From contig NZ_ATWH01000011.1 of assembly GCF_000421145.1 (NCBI RefSeq), positions 62,001 through 126,000 of the forward strand: 64,000 nt of DNA. Reading direction: 5' to 3'. The translations under genes and the position numbers were made by a program. Shown piece by piece: positions 35,401-43,221 of this stretch. Each line of letters begins with the position of its first letter. Positions within the stretch are counted from its first letter, which is position 1. Origin of the DNA: Glaciibacter superstes DSM 21135. GTDB taxonomy: Bacteria; Actinomycetota; Actinomycetes; Actinomycetales; Microbacteriaceae. The notes under the pieces were generated by a model. That model made no database searches. It was not told the origin of the DNA and saw nothing but the letters and a program-made list of their open reading frames with translations.

Positions 35401-35819
35401 CCGTGCTGAGCGGCACCGTCGATCGAGTGGAGAAGCTCGCAGACGGACGCGCGGTGATCGTCGACCTGAAAACCGGAAAGAGCGATCCCAAGACCGACGA
35501 CGGCGTCGTCGATCACCCGCAGCTGGGTGCCTACCAACTCGCATTCCATGACGGCGCGATCGACGGTATTCCTCCCGGTTCCGAGCTCGCAGGGGCTCGG
35601 CTCGTCATCGTCTCGTCTGGCACGGCAAAGAAGAATTACCGCGACCCGACGCAGCAGGCTTTCAGCCCGGAGGAGCTCGACAGCTTCCGCCGAAGGGTCG
35701 CCGACGACGCCGGCGGGATGGGCGGATCAACCTTCATCGCAGAAATCGCCGATCATTGCCTGGATCCGTGGTCATTCGGGTCTTGCCGCATCCACGTCAT
35801 CAGGCAGGTCAGTTCATGA
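32451..35819 (+). CDS. adnA: AdnA-like ATP-dependent helicase-nuclease subunit
   Basis: 1122 residues, GTG start. UvrD/Rep motor domain with Walker A GAPGTGKT near residue 68; motif II reads LEDAQE instead of the usual DExQ order. The C-terminal RecB-type nuclease has LGTIIHTVMEEA (His), Asp in GTVDRVEK and VDLKTGK. Cys residues in FETCPL and near the C-terminus (HCLDPWSFGSC) may hold a 4Fe-4S cluster. AdnA and AdnB form the mycobacterial-type motor-nuclease that resects double-strand breaks. Odd features are in-frame 15-bp repeats at the N-terminus (NPVEN units) and near residue 293 (LLGTG units). The stop overlaps the adnB start (ATGA). Confidence 0.88.
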   Translation: MTRQPADIVDVPLFDGREFEEPVVSNNPVENNPVENNPVENNPVDKHPLDDAQRAVLRIPNGSSAAVIGAPGTGKTTTLIELVADRVLRRGYSPSDLLVIAPTRTGATTLRDRIAVRLGVPTSGPLARTANSIAFQIVRDAAVQGGDSSPTLLTGGEQDQIVTDLLQGHLEEGMGPTWPEHLGPEVRGLRGFRTELRDLMMRAVEYGVSSERLAALGREHDRDEWVAAAEFIRDYEDVKDQSREGQFDSTELAVYAAAIVRAAPGGGGGGATPAGPVGAGHLTSVSAATGLLGTGLLGTGPLGSLGDLRLIVLEDAQEATQATLTLLAQFAARGVAVIAFGDPDISTGSFRGAHPDALGRLGWYLGVAGVATHILGTVHRHGHAIRAVVQEATNRIGAASAGRQRAASLSNASSGHAEASGLATAMVAPSPADQLAIIARRLRERHVLGGIPWDRMAVIVRSGSLVPSISKGLAALEVPTQVATIQSALRDEPAVAAFILALDVVFARRPLDGETANALLAGPLGGLDPITLRRLRAALRQQELSGEGDRGADELLVEALTVPGALATIDTRTARRAAAFGDSLRAASVDQRDGATIEELLWGLWERSGLAASWYEQSNGAGIVADEANRNLDAVVALFSAAQRFVERTPGAPPVLFLEHLVDTDVPEDTLAPRALGDAVTVSTTSGTIGQEFEIVVIAGVQDNVWPDLRIRGSLLGAGDLAALVTGGNPDTEDARTAVLHDELRMFAQAASRASAELLVTTVSNEDNQPSVFLRLLPESQTEIADRYPLSLRGMTGRLRRDLTASQQSPERVKDAPATLARLAREKVAGADPAEWYGLREASTTLRLNEPDAGDGPVRVSPSKMASFETCPLHWLIDTLGGGTSNSAANLGTIIHTVMEEATSAENADLDVVSADALWRGVEARWGELVFESEWQSQVQKNDARRLTDRLASYLADFERAGSTLLSAEGHFELAIGESGHGAAVLSGTVDRVEKLADGRAVIVDLKTGKSDPKTDDGVVDHPQLGAYQLAFHDGAIDGIPPGSELAGARLVIVSSGTAKKNYRDPTQQAFSPEELDSFRRRVADDAGGMGGSTFIAEIADHCLDPWSFGSCRIHVIRQVSS
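32525..32584 (+). repeat. Four 15-bp tandem repeats in the adnA N-terminus
   Basis: Units of GAACAATCCCGTAGA start at 32525 (one mismatch), 32540, 32555 and 32570 and encode repeated Asn-Asn-Pro-Val-Glu. They lie in the variable region before the helicase domain. Confidence 0.92.
33318..33362 (+). repeat. 15-bp tandem repeats inside adnA
   Basis: GGCCTGCTCGGCACC at 33318 and 33333 is followed by a diverged third unit at 33348; the translation is repeated Gly-Leu-Leu-Gly-Thr just ahead of helicase motif II. Confidence 0.85.
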
Positions 35820-38800
35820 GCGAAGAATTCGCGGGGGCGCCCGTCGGTGCTGTATCTGTCACCACTGCACCTGCTACTGCTGTGCAGATCGCCCAGGCCC
35901 TGAACAAACCCCTCCCGACGATGGAGCAGCAGGCCGTCATCGAAGCACCGCTCGAGCCGGTGCTGGTCGTTGCGGGGGCGGGCAGCGGAAAGACCGAGAC
36001 GATGGCCAACCGCGTGCTCTGGCTGCTTGCCAATGGTCTCGTGAGGCCAGATCAGATCCTCGGTCTGACGTTCACCCGCAAGGCGGCAGGTGAGCTCGCC
36101 AGCCGGATCAACGATCGGATCAGCCAGCTCGACGATGCCGGCCTGATCCGCCGTCCAGTCGAGGTGCACAGCCCAGCCGGAATGCACAGCCCAGCCGACG
36201 TGCACAACCCGATCAACAGCACACCAGACGCCGCTGACCTCTTCGACAGGCCGACAGTGTCCACCTACAACGCGTTCTCCAGCCGCCTTTTCAGTGACAA
36301 CGCACTGTTGCTCGGTCGAGAGCCGGAGTCCGTGCTTCTCTCTGAAACGTCTGCGTGGCTGCTCGCCAGGCGGGTGGTGATCGAATACGGCGACCGTCGA
36401 CTGGTTCCCTACGGAAAGAAGCTCGAGGCTGTGACGGATGCGGTGCTCGAGTTGAGCAGAAACCTCGCAGAGAATCCGCCCCCGCATCGTGCCGGCGAAG
36501 TTGCCTCCGGTCACGATCTCGCCGGCCTGGCCGAGAGCTTCCAGTACCTCGAAGGCCTCCCGTACGGACGGGCAGGCAAGTCCACGGCATACGCATCGGT
36601 GATCGACTCCATTGCTGCCATCGCACCATTGCCTGTCCTCGGCGAACTGGCTGGGCGCTACCAGGAGGAGAAGCGCCGGCTCGGGCTCATCGAGTTCTCC
36701 GACCAGGTCGCCCTCGCCCTCCAGGTCTGCCGCACGATCCCGAGCGTCGCCGCGCGCAGCCGCGAGCAGTACCGGGTGGTGCTCCTTGACGAATACCAAG
36801 ACACCTCCGTGCTGCAGACCGAGCTGCTTGCGACTCTCTTCGCGCAGCATCCGGTGATGGCCGTCGGTGACCCGCATCAGTCGATCTACGGTTGGCGCGG
36901 AGCGTCTGCCGCGAACCTGCTGGGGTTCGCATCGGCCTTCGGGGGCGGTGACGGGGGCGGTGACCGCGGCGGTGTCGAGGCCGGTTCACAGGCCGGTTCG
37001 AATGACGTTTCAGCGGTGGAGGCAATGTCCCTCTCCTACACCTGGCGCAATCCAGTGACGGTGCTCTCCGCCGCGAACACGCTGGTCTCCCCGCTCAGTG
37101 ACGCACTGCGCGCGCGTCCGAACGGCATCCAGGTGGACACCCTCAAGGTGCCAGAGGGCGCGGCACCAGGCCGGGTCGAGGGGGAGATGCTGGAGACCAT
37201 CGCAGACGAAGCGGCACGCATCGCGCGGTGGTTCGCCGAGCGCCTGCCAGAGGGCACAGAACGCACCGGAGCGATGCTGTTCCGCGCCAGGCGCGACATG
37301 GACTTCTACGCGGAGGTGCTCAGGGAACACGGCGTCAGGGCTCACGTACTCGGGATCGGTGGGCTCCTGTCGACCCCGGAGATCGCCGACCTGGTCAGCG
37401 TGCTGCGGGTAGTCAACGACCCGTCGGCGGGAACGGAACTCATCAGGGTACTCACCGGCGGTCGCTGGCGAATCGGACCGCGCGACCTGAAGGCGCTCTC
37501 CGGTGTCGCCCGCTGGCTGGTCTCGCACGACTGGGCACAGAAAGCGGTCAGCGACGAGATGAAAGCGCGGATCACGGCATCCGTCGCGGAAGAGGACTCG
37601 AGCTCTCTCGTCGACGCCCTCGATTTTGTGTCGACGGCGCCGGAGGGGCACACCCAGCTCGCCGGTTTCAGCCACGAGGGCCGGGTGCGCCTGCGCGATG
37701 CCGGTCGGCAGTTCGCCTGGTTCCGCTCCCGTGCGGGGCTCGGGCTCCTCGACTTCGTGCGGTTGATCGAGCAGGAACTCCTGCTCGACGTCGAGCTGGT
37801 GGCCAACGAATCCCGTGGACTCGGTCTCGCGAACCTCTATTCGTTCCACGACAACATCGAAGCGTTCCTGCGCAGCGACGAGCTCGGCACTCTGGGCAGC
37901 TTCCTGCGGTGGCTGAAGCGGGCAGAGGCCTGGGATGACATGGGCCCGCGCACCGAGATGTCGGAACACGGCACGGTGCAGCTGCTCACTATTCACGGGG
38001 CCAAGGGCCTCGAATGGGATTACGTCGCCATCCCCGCCCTGACCGAGAACTCCCTGCCCGCGCAGGCCAAGGAAGGCTCAGGGTGGCTGCGGTTCGGTGA
38101 ACTCCCATACCCGTTCAGGGGAGACAGGGATGAGTTGCCGGCACTGAGGTGGAAGCACCACAGCACCCAGGCCGAATACGACGAGGAGTTCACCGGGTAC
38201 AAGACGCAGTTGAAAGCGCGGCATGAGGCAGAGGAGCGTCGCCTCATCTACGTCGCAACGACCCGCGCGCAGCGTGAACTGTTACTCACGGGTTCGTTCT
38301 GGGCAGCCGGCAAGCGCCAGCGAAAGCCCAGCCGCTACCTGGCCGAACTCGCAGCCGCAGGTCTGATCGATCCGCTACCGGAGAAGAGCGCCACCGACGA
38401 CAAGCCAGATATCGTCGGCGACGGAACCGAGGTCTGGCCGTTCGACCCGCTCGGCACGCGGCGTCGAAGGGTCGAAAACGCGGCCGCGCTGGTTGAGGCG
38501 GCAGCGGCTGCCAGTGTGGAGAACGGAGCGGATGCCGAGACCAGGTGGTCTCGTGAAGTGACCCTGCTGCTCGCAGAGCGCGCATTGCGCCTGGCCGGTG
38601 CCTCCATCACGGCCCTGCCAACGCGTATTCCCGCGTCGCGCTTCAAAGACTATGTCGACGATCCCATCGGCGCGGCCAGCGCGCTCCGCCGACCGATGCC
38701 GCAGAGGCCATATCGGGCGACGCGCCTTGGCACGCTCTTCCACTCGTGGGTGGAGCAGCGTGCGGGGGGCGCGTCGTCCGGAGACCTGGTCGATGCCGGC

Positions 38801-39400
38801 CTCGCGGAGTTCGATTTCGACATAGCCGGCATCGGTGAGGATCGCCTTGATGGTGGCGGTATCGACGAATCGGGGGAAGTCAGAGGCACCGATGACCCAG
38901 AAACCGTACAGTTCGAGCGGTTGAAGTCGACGTTCGAACGTTCCGCGTGGGGAGCATTGAAGCCAGAAGAGGTGGAGATCGAAATTCATCACGTTCTCGC
39001 CGGAGCGGTATTCGTCTGCAAACTCGACGCGGTGTACCGCACACCGACCGGTTACCAGGTCGTCGACTGGAAGACCGGCAAAGCGCCAAAGAACGCGGCC
39101 GACCTCGAATTGAAGCAGACGCAGCTTGCGTTGTACCGGCTCGCATACGCGCGCTGGAAGGGGATCGATCCAGAAACAGTCGACGCGGTGTTCTACTTCG
39201 TTGCCGACGACACGGTCGTCGCGCCGGAGCGGCTCTACTCCGAAGAAGAACTCGTGTCCGCCTGGTCGGCCGTGCGTGAGTCGGCTGGGCGCGACTTGGC
39301 TGGGCGTGGCTCCGCTGCCTTGGTGCCCCGTGCGGGTGCGACGGGGGTGATCACTCCGGTGTCGGCGAATTCAGACAGCTTGAACTCTGAGACGTCATAG
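35816..39400 (+). CDS. adnB: AdnB-like ATP-dependent helicase-nuclease subunit
   Basis: 1194 residues. A canonical SF1A motor: Walker A GAGSGKT, motif Ia FTRKAAGEL, motif II LLDEYQD, DPHQSIYGWRGA (motif III) and TIHGAKGLEWDYVAIP (motif V). The C-terminal RecB nuclease carries LGTLFHSWVEQ, CKLDAVY and VDWKTGKAP with Gln in LKQTQLALY. It is the partner of AdnA, translationally coupled by a 4-bp overlap. An 18-bp repeat (HSPAGMHSPADVHNP, about residue 118-132) and a Gly-rich insert after motif III (GGGDGGGDRGG) expand it. The last 166 bp run antisense over the 3' end of the convergent phosphotransferase gene. Confidence 0.9.
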   Translation: MSEEFAGAPVGAVSVTTAPATAVQIAQALNKPLPTMEQQAVIEAPLEPVLVVAGAGSGKTETMANRVLWLLANGLVRPDQILGLTFTRKAAGELASRINDRISQLDDAGLIRRPVEVHSPAGMHSPADVHNPINSTPDAADLFDRPTVSTYNAFSSRLFSDNALLLGREPESVLLSETSAWLLARRVVIEYGDRRLVPYGKKLEAVTDAVLELSRNLAENPPPHRAGEVASGHDLAGLAESFQYLEGLPYGRAGKSTAYASVIDSIAAIAPLPVLGELAGRYQEEKRRLGLIEFSDQVALALQVCRTIPSVAARSREQYRVVLLDEYQDTSVLQTELLATLFAQHPVMAVGDPHQSIYGWRGASAANLLGFASAFGGGDGGGDRGGVEAGSQAGSNDVSAVEAMSLSYTWRNPVTVLSAANTLVSPLSDALRARPNGIQVDTLKVPEGAAPGRVEGEMLETIADEAARIARWFAERLPEGTERTGAMLFRARRDMDFYAEVLREHGVRAHVLGIGGLLSTPEIADLVSVLRVVNDPSAGTELIRVLTGGRWRIGPRDLKALSGVARWLVSHDWAQKAVSDEMKARITASVAEEDSSSLVDALDFVSTAPEGHTQLAGFSHEGRVRLRDAGRQFAWFRSRAGLGLLDFVRLIEQELLLDVELVANESRGLGLANLYSFHDNIEAFLRSDELGTLGSFLRWLKRAEAWDDMGPRTEMSEHGTVQLLTIHGAKGLEWDYVAIPALTENSLPAQAKEGSGWLRFGELPYPFRGDRDELPALRWKHHSTQAEYDEEFTGYKTQLKARHEAEERRLIYVATTRAQRELLLTGSFWAAGKRQRKPSRYLAELAAAGLIDPLPEKSATDDKPDIVGDGTEVWPFDPLGTRRRRVENAAALVEAAAAASVENGADAETRWSREVTLLLAERALRLAGASITALPTRIPASRFKDYVDDPIGAASALRRPMPQRPYRATRLGTLFHSWVEQRAGGASSGDLVDAGLAEFDFDIAGIGEDRLDGGGIDESGEVRGTDDPETVQFERLKSTFERSAWGALKPEEVEIEIHHVLAGAVFVCKLDAVYRTPTGYQVVDWKTGKAPKNAADLELKQTQLALYRLAYARWKGIDPETVDAVFYFVADDTVVAPERLYSEEELVSAWSAVRESAGRDLAGRGSAALVPRAGATGVITPVSANSDSLNSETS
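36164..36217 (+). repeat. Three 18-bp tandem repeats in adnB
   Basis: Units GTGCACAGCCCAGCCGGA, ATGCACAGCCCAGCCGAC and a diverged third start at 36164, 36182 and 36200 and encode His-Ser-Pro-Ala repeats in a loop of the 1B region. Confidence 0.85.
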
Positions 39401-40428
39401 GAGTCGGTCTGCATCGAGGCATGCAGGTCGCGGGCTCCGGTACGCGGAGTCGTCTGGAGCATTGCCTCGACGTCTGAGACCTCCAGGATCGGACCGGTCT
39501 CCGGTGACAACGGATGCATCGTTCGACTGTGCACTGTATCCACCAGTCCGTCCAGCATGGCCACAGCATCGTCGACGATGGACTGGTCCTTCGTGTCTGC
39601 ACCGTGCAACAGCCAGCGGGCCAACTCGAGTTCCGCATAGAGCATGGCCCGGCGGGTGATCTGCTGGTCGGTGGCCTGGCGCGCGGCGGCATAGGCAGCC
39701 ACGGCCGTTTCTGCTGCGGAACCACGGGCGCCGAGCAACCAGTGCAGGTCGCGCGCCGGGTCGCCGACGGCGAGAGCCGACCAGCCGAGAACACCGGATA
39801 CGGCATCGTCGGTGATCAGGAACGACTCTGCCGACAGGGAACCGTGGATGACAGTCGGCGGAAACTGCCAGAGGCTCTCGTCGTCGGTCGCCTGCTCCCA
39901 GCGCCGCAGCAGGGCGGCGGGCAGGGATCCGGTGCGATCGGCTCGGCCGATGATGTCGATGACGCTCTCGCGGCATTCCTGGGCGCTCTGGATCGGCAGG
40001 CCGGCGCTGGCGATGAATGCGGTCGGGAGCCCGTGGATGGCTGCAATGGCACGGCCGATCGAGCCGGACACGCCCTCGTGGCCGGTGAGTGCATCCGTGT
40101 CGAACGAGTCTCCTGGAAGCAATTCGTAGACGATCGCCCTGCTGGTGCCATACGGTGCCTGGCCGACAAAGCTCGGAACGTCGAACGGGAGCCGGCTCCG
40201 GTTGCCGTCGGTCAGGGCGCGGAGCGCCACCAGGTCGGCTGACTGCTCGGTTTCGGCTATCTGGCTGCGCGGAACACGGATGATGAATTCGCGTCCGTCA
40301 CGGCCGACGACATGGGCCGAATCGAACATTCCGTGGGTGCCGCGACTGTGCGTGCGGGCGCGTGCGACGTCGAGGCCGGCAACAGCGGAAGTGGCCAACG
40401 CGGCTAGAGTGAGGGGGGATCTGGCCAT
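39235..40428 (-). CDS. Aminoglycoside-phosphotransferase-fold protein with degenerate active site
   Basis: 397 residues; ATG at 40428. The N-lobe and general plan (FIIRVPRSQIAE, LVALRALTD, YELLPGDSFD) fit the APH/macrolide phosphotransferase fold. The catalytic loop normally reads HGDxxxxN but here is HGSLSAESF, and the Mg-binding IDW...GDPxxDL segment reads LGWSALAVGDPARDL, so both key Asp residues and the Asn are absent. It is therefore probably a pseudokinase. The C-terminus (about 340-397) is Ala/Pro/Arg/Ser-rich, and 166 bp of it are antisense to adnB. It is divergent from nudC. Confidence 0.75.
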   Translation of the reverse strand: MARSPLTLAALATSAVAGLDVARARTHSRGTHGMFDSAHVVGRDGREFIIRVPRSQIAETEQSADLVALRALTDGNRSRLPFDVPSFVGQAPYGTSRAIVYELLPGDSFDTDALTGHEGVSGSIGRAIAAIHGLPTAFIASAGLPIQSAQECRESVIDIIGRADRTGSLPAALLRRWEQATDDESLWQFPPTVIHGSLSAESFLITDDAVSGVLGWSALAVGDPARDLHWLLGARGSAAETAVAAYAAARQATDQQITRRAMLYAELELARWLLHGADTKDQSIVDDAVAMLDGLVDTVHSRTMHPLSPETGPILEVSDVEAMLQTTPRTGARDLHASMQTDSYDVSEFKLSEFADTGVITPVAPARGTKAAEPRPAKSRPADSRTADQADTSSSSE

Positions 40429-40441
40429 GCCTTCTAGGGTA
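40429..40441 (-). promoter_or_regulatory. Near-leaderless promoter of the phosphotransferase-like gene
   Basis: Minus strand: TACCCT (40441-40436), 7 nt, ATG at 40428. The plus strand reads TAGGGT at 40435-40440, so a -10 box for nudC could overlap it. Confidence 0.45.
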
Positions 40442-40522
40442 AGTCGAGTTCCCCCCGGCGCGGTTGTTCGCCACGCCTCCACCCGTATTCGGCACGCGTT
40501 GCCTGAGACCGAAGAGGTCACC

Positions 40523-41497
40523 ATGTCGTTTGCGTTCACAACGCGGCTGCCGCTGTCGCGTCACGAGGTCGACCGCGATCATGCCAGGCGCGGCGCGGAC
40601 GGCTTCCTGGAATCGGTTCGTGCCGATGCCGCAACGCGCAGCCTGCTGCTCTGGAAGGGCAAAGCCCTGGTGCGGGAAGCTCCGCTGAGTACGCACGACC
40701 GGATAGAACTCGACCTTCGTCCGCTCGAAACCGTGCCGACCGGAGACTTCAGCCTTTATCTCGGACTGTCGCTTGCGCAGGATGCTGCAGAGCCGGCCGG
40801 GACCCCTCTTCTCGCCGTGATCCTCGGGGATGAGGACGCGGTAGCGGTGGAACCGGATCCACATCGCTGGATCGGGCTCCGCGACGCGGCCACCGCTACA
40901 TCTGACCGCGACGCCGGTGCTTTCACCGAGGCGCTGGCGATGGTGAATTGGCACGCCTCGCATGCACACTGCCCGCGTTGCGGCGCAGCGACCCTCGTTG
41001 AGGACTCCGGCTGGACCAGACGGTGTCCCGTCGATGGCAGCCAGGTGTTTCCGCGTACCGATCCGGCAGTGATCGTGCTGATCGAAGATGCCGACGAGCG
41101 AGTGCTGCTCGGTGCGAACGCGATGTGGGAACAGAACCGGTATTCCCTCCTGGCCGGCTTCGTCGAGCCAGGGGAGTCACTCGAGGCCGGTGTGATCAGG
41201 GAGATGTATGAGGAGTCCGGCCTCGTGGTCACGGACCCGGAGTACCTCGGTTCCCAGCCGTGGCCGTTCCCCGCTTCGGTGATGTGCGGATTCACGGCAC
41301 GACTCGCCGACGGGCAGAACCCCGACGACGTGGTGCCAGACGGTGAGGAGATCATCGACCTGCGCTGGTTCAGCCGAGACGAACTGCGGGCAGAACTGGG
41401 GGGAGTCATTCTGCCAGGTGCCTCGTCGATCGCGCGCGCCATGCTCGAACGCTGGCTCGGTGAGCCCATCGAACTCCCCGGAGAGACACACCGATGA
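40523..41497 (+). CDS. nudC: NAD+ diphosphatase (NADH pyrophosphatase)
   Basis: 324 residues. A zinc-ribbon (CPRCG ... RRCPVDG; the fourth Cys is not present) precedes the Nudix box GFVEPGESLEAGVIREMYEESG, followed by SQPWPFPAS, the signature that separates NudC from other Nudix hydrolases. It hydrolyses NAD(H) to NMN(H) and AMP and also removes NAD caps from RNA. The ATG at 40523 follows AAGAGG. The stop overlaps the start of the UvrD2-like gene, giving a three-gene unit with the SDR gene. Confidence 0.9.
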   Translation: MSFAFTTRLPLSRHEVDRDHARRGADGFLESVRADAATRSLLLWKGKALVREAPLSTHDRIELDLRPLETVPTGDFSLYLGLSLAQDAAEPAGTPLLAVILGDEDAVAVEPDPHRWIGLRDAATATSDRDAGAFTEALAMVNWHASHAHCPRCGAATLVEDSGWTRRCPVDGSQVFPRTDPAVIVLIEDADERVLLGANAMWEQNRYSLLAGFVEPGESLEAGVIREMYEESGLVVTDPEYLGSQPWPFPASVMCGFTARLADGQNPDDVVPDGEEIIDLRWFSRDELRAELGGVILPGASSIARAMLERWLGEPIELPGETHR

Positions 41498-43221
41498 ATG
41501 CGCCAGGTGACGCCGGCCCCGACGCACTGCTGGATGGTCTGGACGACCAGCAGCGTGTAGCAGCGGAGGCGCTCATCGGCCCAGTGTGCATGCTTGCCGG
41601 TGCCGGAACCGGCAAGACCAGGGCGATCACGCATCGCATCGCGTATGGCGTGCTCACCGGTGTTTACGCACCCAACCGGGTGATGGCACTCACCTTCACG
41701 TCGCGCTCTGCCGCAGAGCTGCGTGGGCGGCTCCGCCAATTGGGCGCAGGCGGAGTGGCGGCTCGCACCTTCCACGCCGCCGCGCTCTCGCAACTCAACT
41801 ACTTCTGGCCACACGTGGTCGGCGGCCAGGTACCACGCATCCTCGACGGCAAGGCACGACTGCTCGGCCACGCCGCAGAACAACTGAAACTGAAGCTCGA
41901 CACGGCCACCCTCCGCGACCTCGCCGGCGAGATCGAGTGGCGCAAGGTGTCTGGACTGAGTGTCTCGCAGTACGAATCAGAGATAACCAAGCGGAGCCTG
42001 CCTGGGCGCCTCGATGCCGGCCAGTCCGTCGAGATGCACCACGCGTACGAGCGGTTGAAAGACGAACGAAAGCAACTCGACTTCGAGGACGTGCTGCTCG
42101 CCATGGCCGGAATGATTGAGGCCGAACCGTCTGTCGCCCTGCAGGTGCGCGAGCAGTACCGCTTTTTCATCGTCGACGAGTACCAGGACGTCTCGCCGCT
42201 GCAGCATAACCTCCTCTCCCAGTGGCTCGGCGACCGCAGAGACCTGTGCGTCGTCGGAGATGCCAGCCAGACCATCTACTCCTTCGCCGGGGCACGCAGC
42301 GACTACCTGCTCGACTTCCCGAAGCGATACGAGGATGCGACCGTGGTGCGGCTCGAACAGAACTACCGGTCGACCGGGCCCATCGTTGCCACCGCAAACC
42401 AGTTGATGCGTGGCCGCCCCGGTGCCCTGTCGCTGCAGGCGGTAGCCACAGAAGAAGGGCCTCCCCCCGCCGTTTCTGACTATCCGACCGACATGGCAGA
42501 GGCCCGCGGGGTCGCCCAGCGCATCCTCGAGCTCATCGAGGCGGGCACCAGACCTGAGCAGATCGCCGTGCTCTACCGCGTGAACGTACAGTCGCAGGCG
42601 CTGGAGACGGCGCTCGGGGATGTCGGCGTGAGCTACCTGATCCGGGGATCGAAGCGTTTTTTCGACCTCCCGGAAGTCAAACAGGCGGTCATGTCGCTTC
42701 GCGCCGCATCCGTTTCTATCGTGGGGGAGCCTCTGTTCAAATCGGTGAGCGACGTGCTGCGATCGCTCGGCTGGCGGCAGAACCCTCCGGAGGCGCCCGG
42801 TGCCGTGCGGGATCGCTGGGAGTCGCTCAATGCACTCATGGGCCTGGTCGACCAGGCCGCGCCCGGGACGACATTCAGGCAGTTCACCGACGAGCTGATG
42901 GAACGCCAGGCCGGCCAGCACGAGCCGACCGTCTCTGCGGTGACCCTCGCGACGCTGCACTCGGCGAAGGGCCTTGAATGGGATGCGGTGTTTGTCGTCG
43001 GTCTCTCAGAAGGTCTGGTGCCGATCAGTTACGCGAGCACGTTCGAACAGGTCGATGAGGAAAGACGGTTGCTCTACGTGGGAATCACGCGGGCAAGGAA
43101 GCGGCTGGCGCTGAGCTGGGCCGCCGCCGGCCAGCCGGGGCAGCAGCGCGCGCGCAGGGAGCGGTCGCGGTTTCTCTCCGAGATCGGCGTCCGCACCGCG
43201 CGGGCGGCGGGGGTGCGGTGA
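41494..43221 (+). CDS. uvrD2: UvrD2-like superfamily I DNA helicase
   Basis: 575 residues. Walker A GAGTGKT, FTSRSAAELR (Ia), VDEYQDVSPLQ (II), DASQTIYSFAGA (III), LEQNYRST (IV), LHSAKGLEWDAVFVVG (V) and LLYVGITRARKRL (VI) are intact. Mycobacterial UvrD2 continues with HRDC and tetracysteine domains to about 700 residues; this protein stops shortly after motif VI. The nudC-uvrD2 neighbourhood supports the assignment. It overlaps nudC (ATGA) and the SDR gene (GTGA). Confidence 0.85.
   Translation: MNAPGDAGPDALLDGLDDQQRVAAEALIGPVCMLAGAGTGKTRAITHRIAYGVLTGVYAPNRVMALTFTSRSAAELRGRLRQLGAGGVAARTFHAAALSQLNYFWPHVVGGQVPRILDGKARLLGHAAEQLKLKLDTATLRDLAGEIEWRKVSGLSVSQYESEITKRSLPGRLDAGQSVEMHHAYERLKDERKQLDFEDVLLAMAGMIEAEPSVALQVREQYRFFIVDEYQDVSPLQHNLLSQWLGDRRDLCVVGDASQTIYSFAGARSDYLLDFPKRYEDATVVRLEQNYRSTGPIVATANQLMRGRPGALSLQAVATEEGPPPAVSDYPTDMAEARGVAQRILELIEAGTRPEQIAVLYRVNVQSQALETALGDVGVSYLIRGSKRFFDLPEVKQAVMSLRAASVSIVGEPLFKSVSDVLRSLGWRQNPPEAPGAVRDRWESLNALMGLVDQAAPGTTFRQFTDELMERQAGQHEPTVSAVTLATLHSAKGLEWDAVFVVGLSEGLVPISYASTFEQVDEERRLLYVGITRARKRLALSWAAAGQPGQQRARRERSRFLSEIGVRTARAAGVR

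Noticed and set aside
39235..40428. Macrolide or aminoglycoside resistance kinase
   Set aside because: Catalytic Asp and metal-binding Asp are missing, so phosphotransfer is unlikely.
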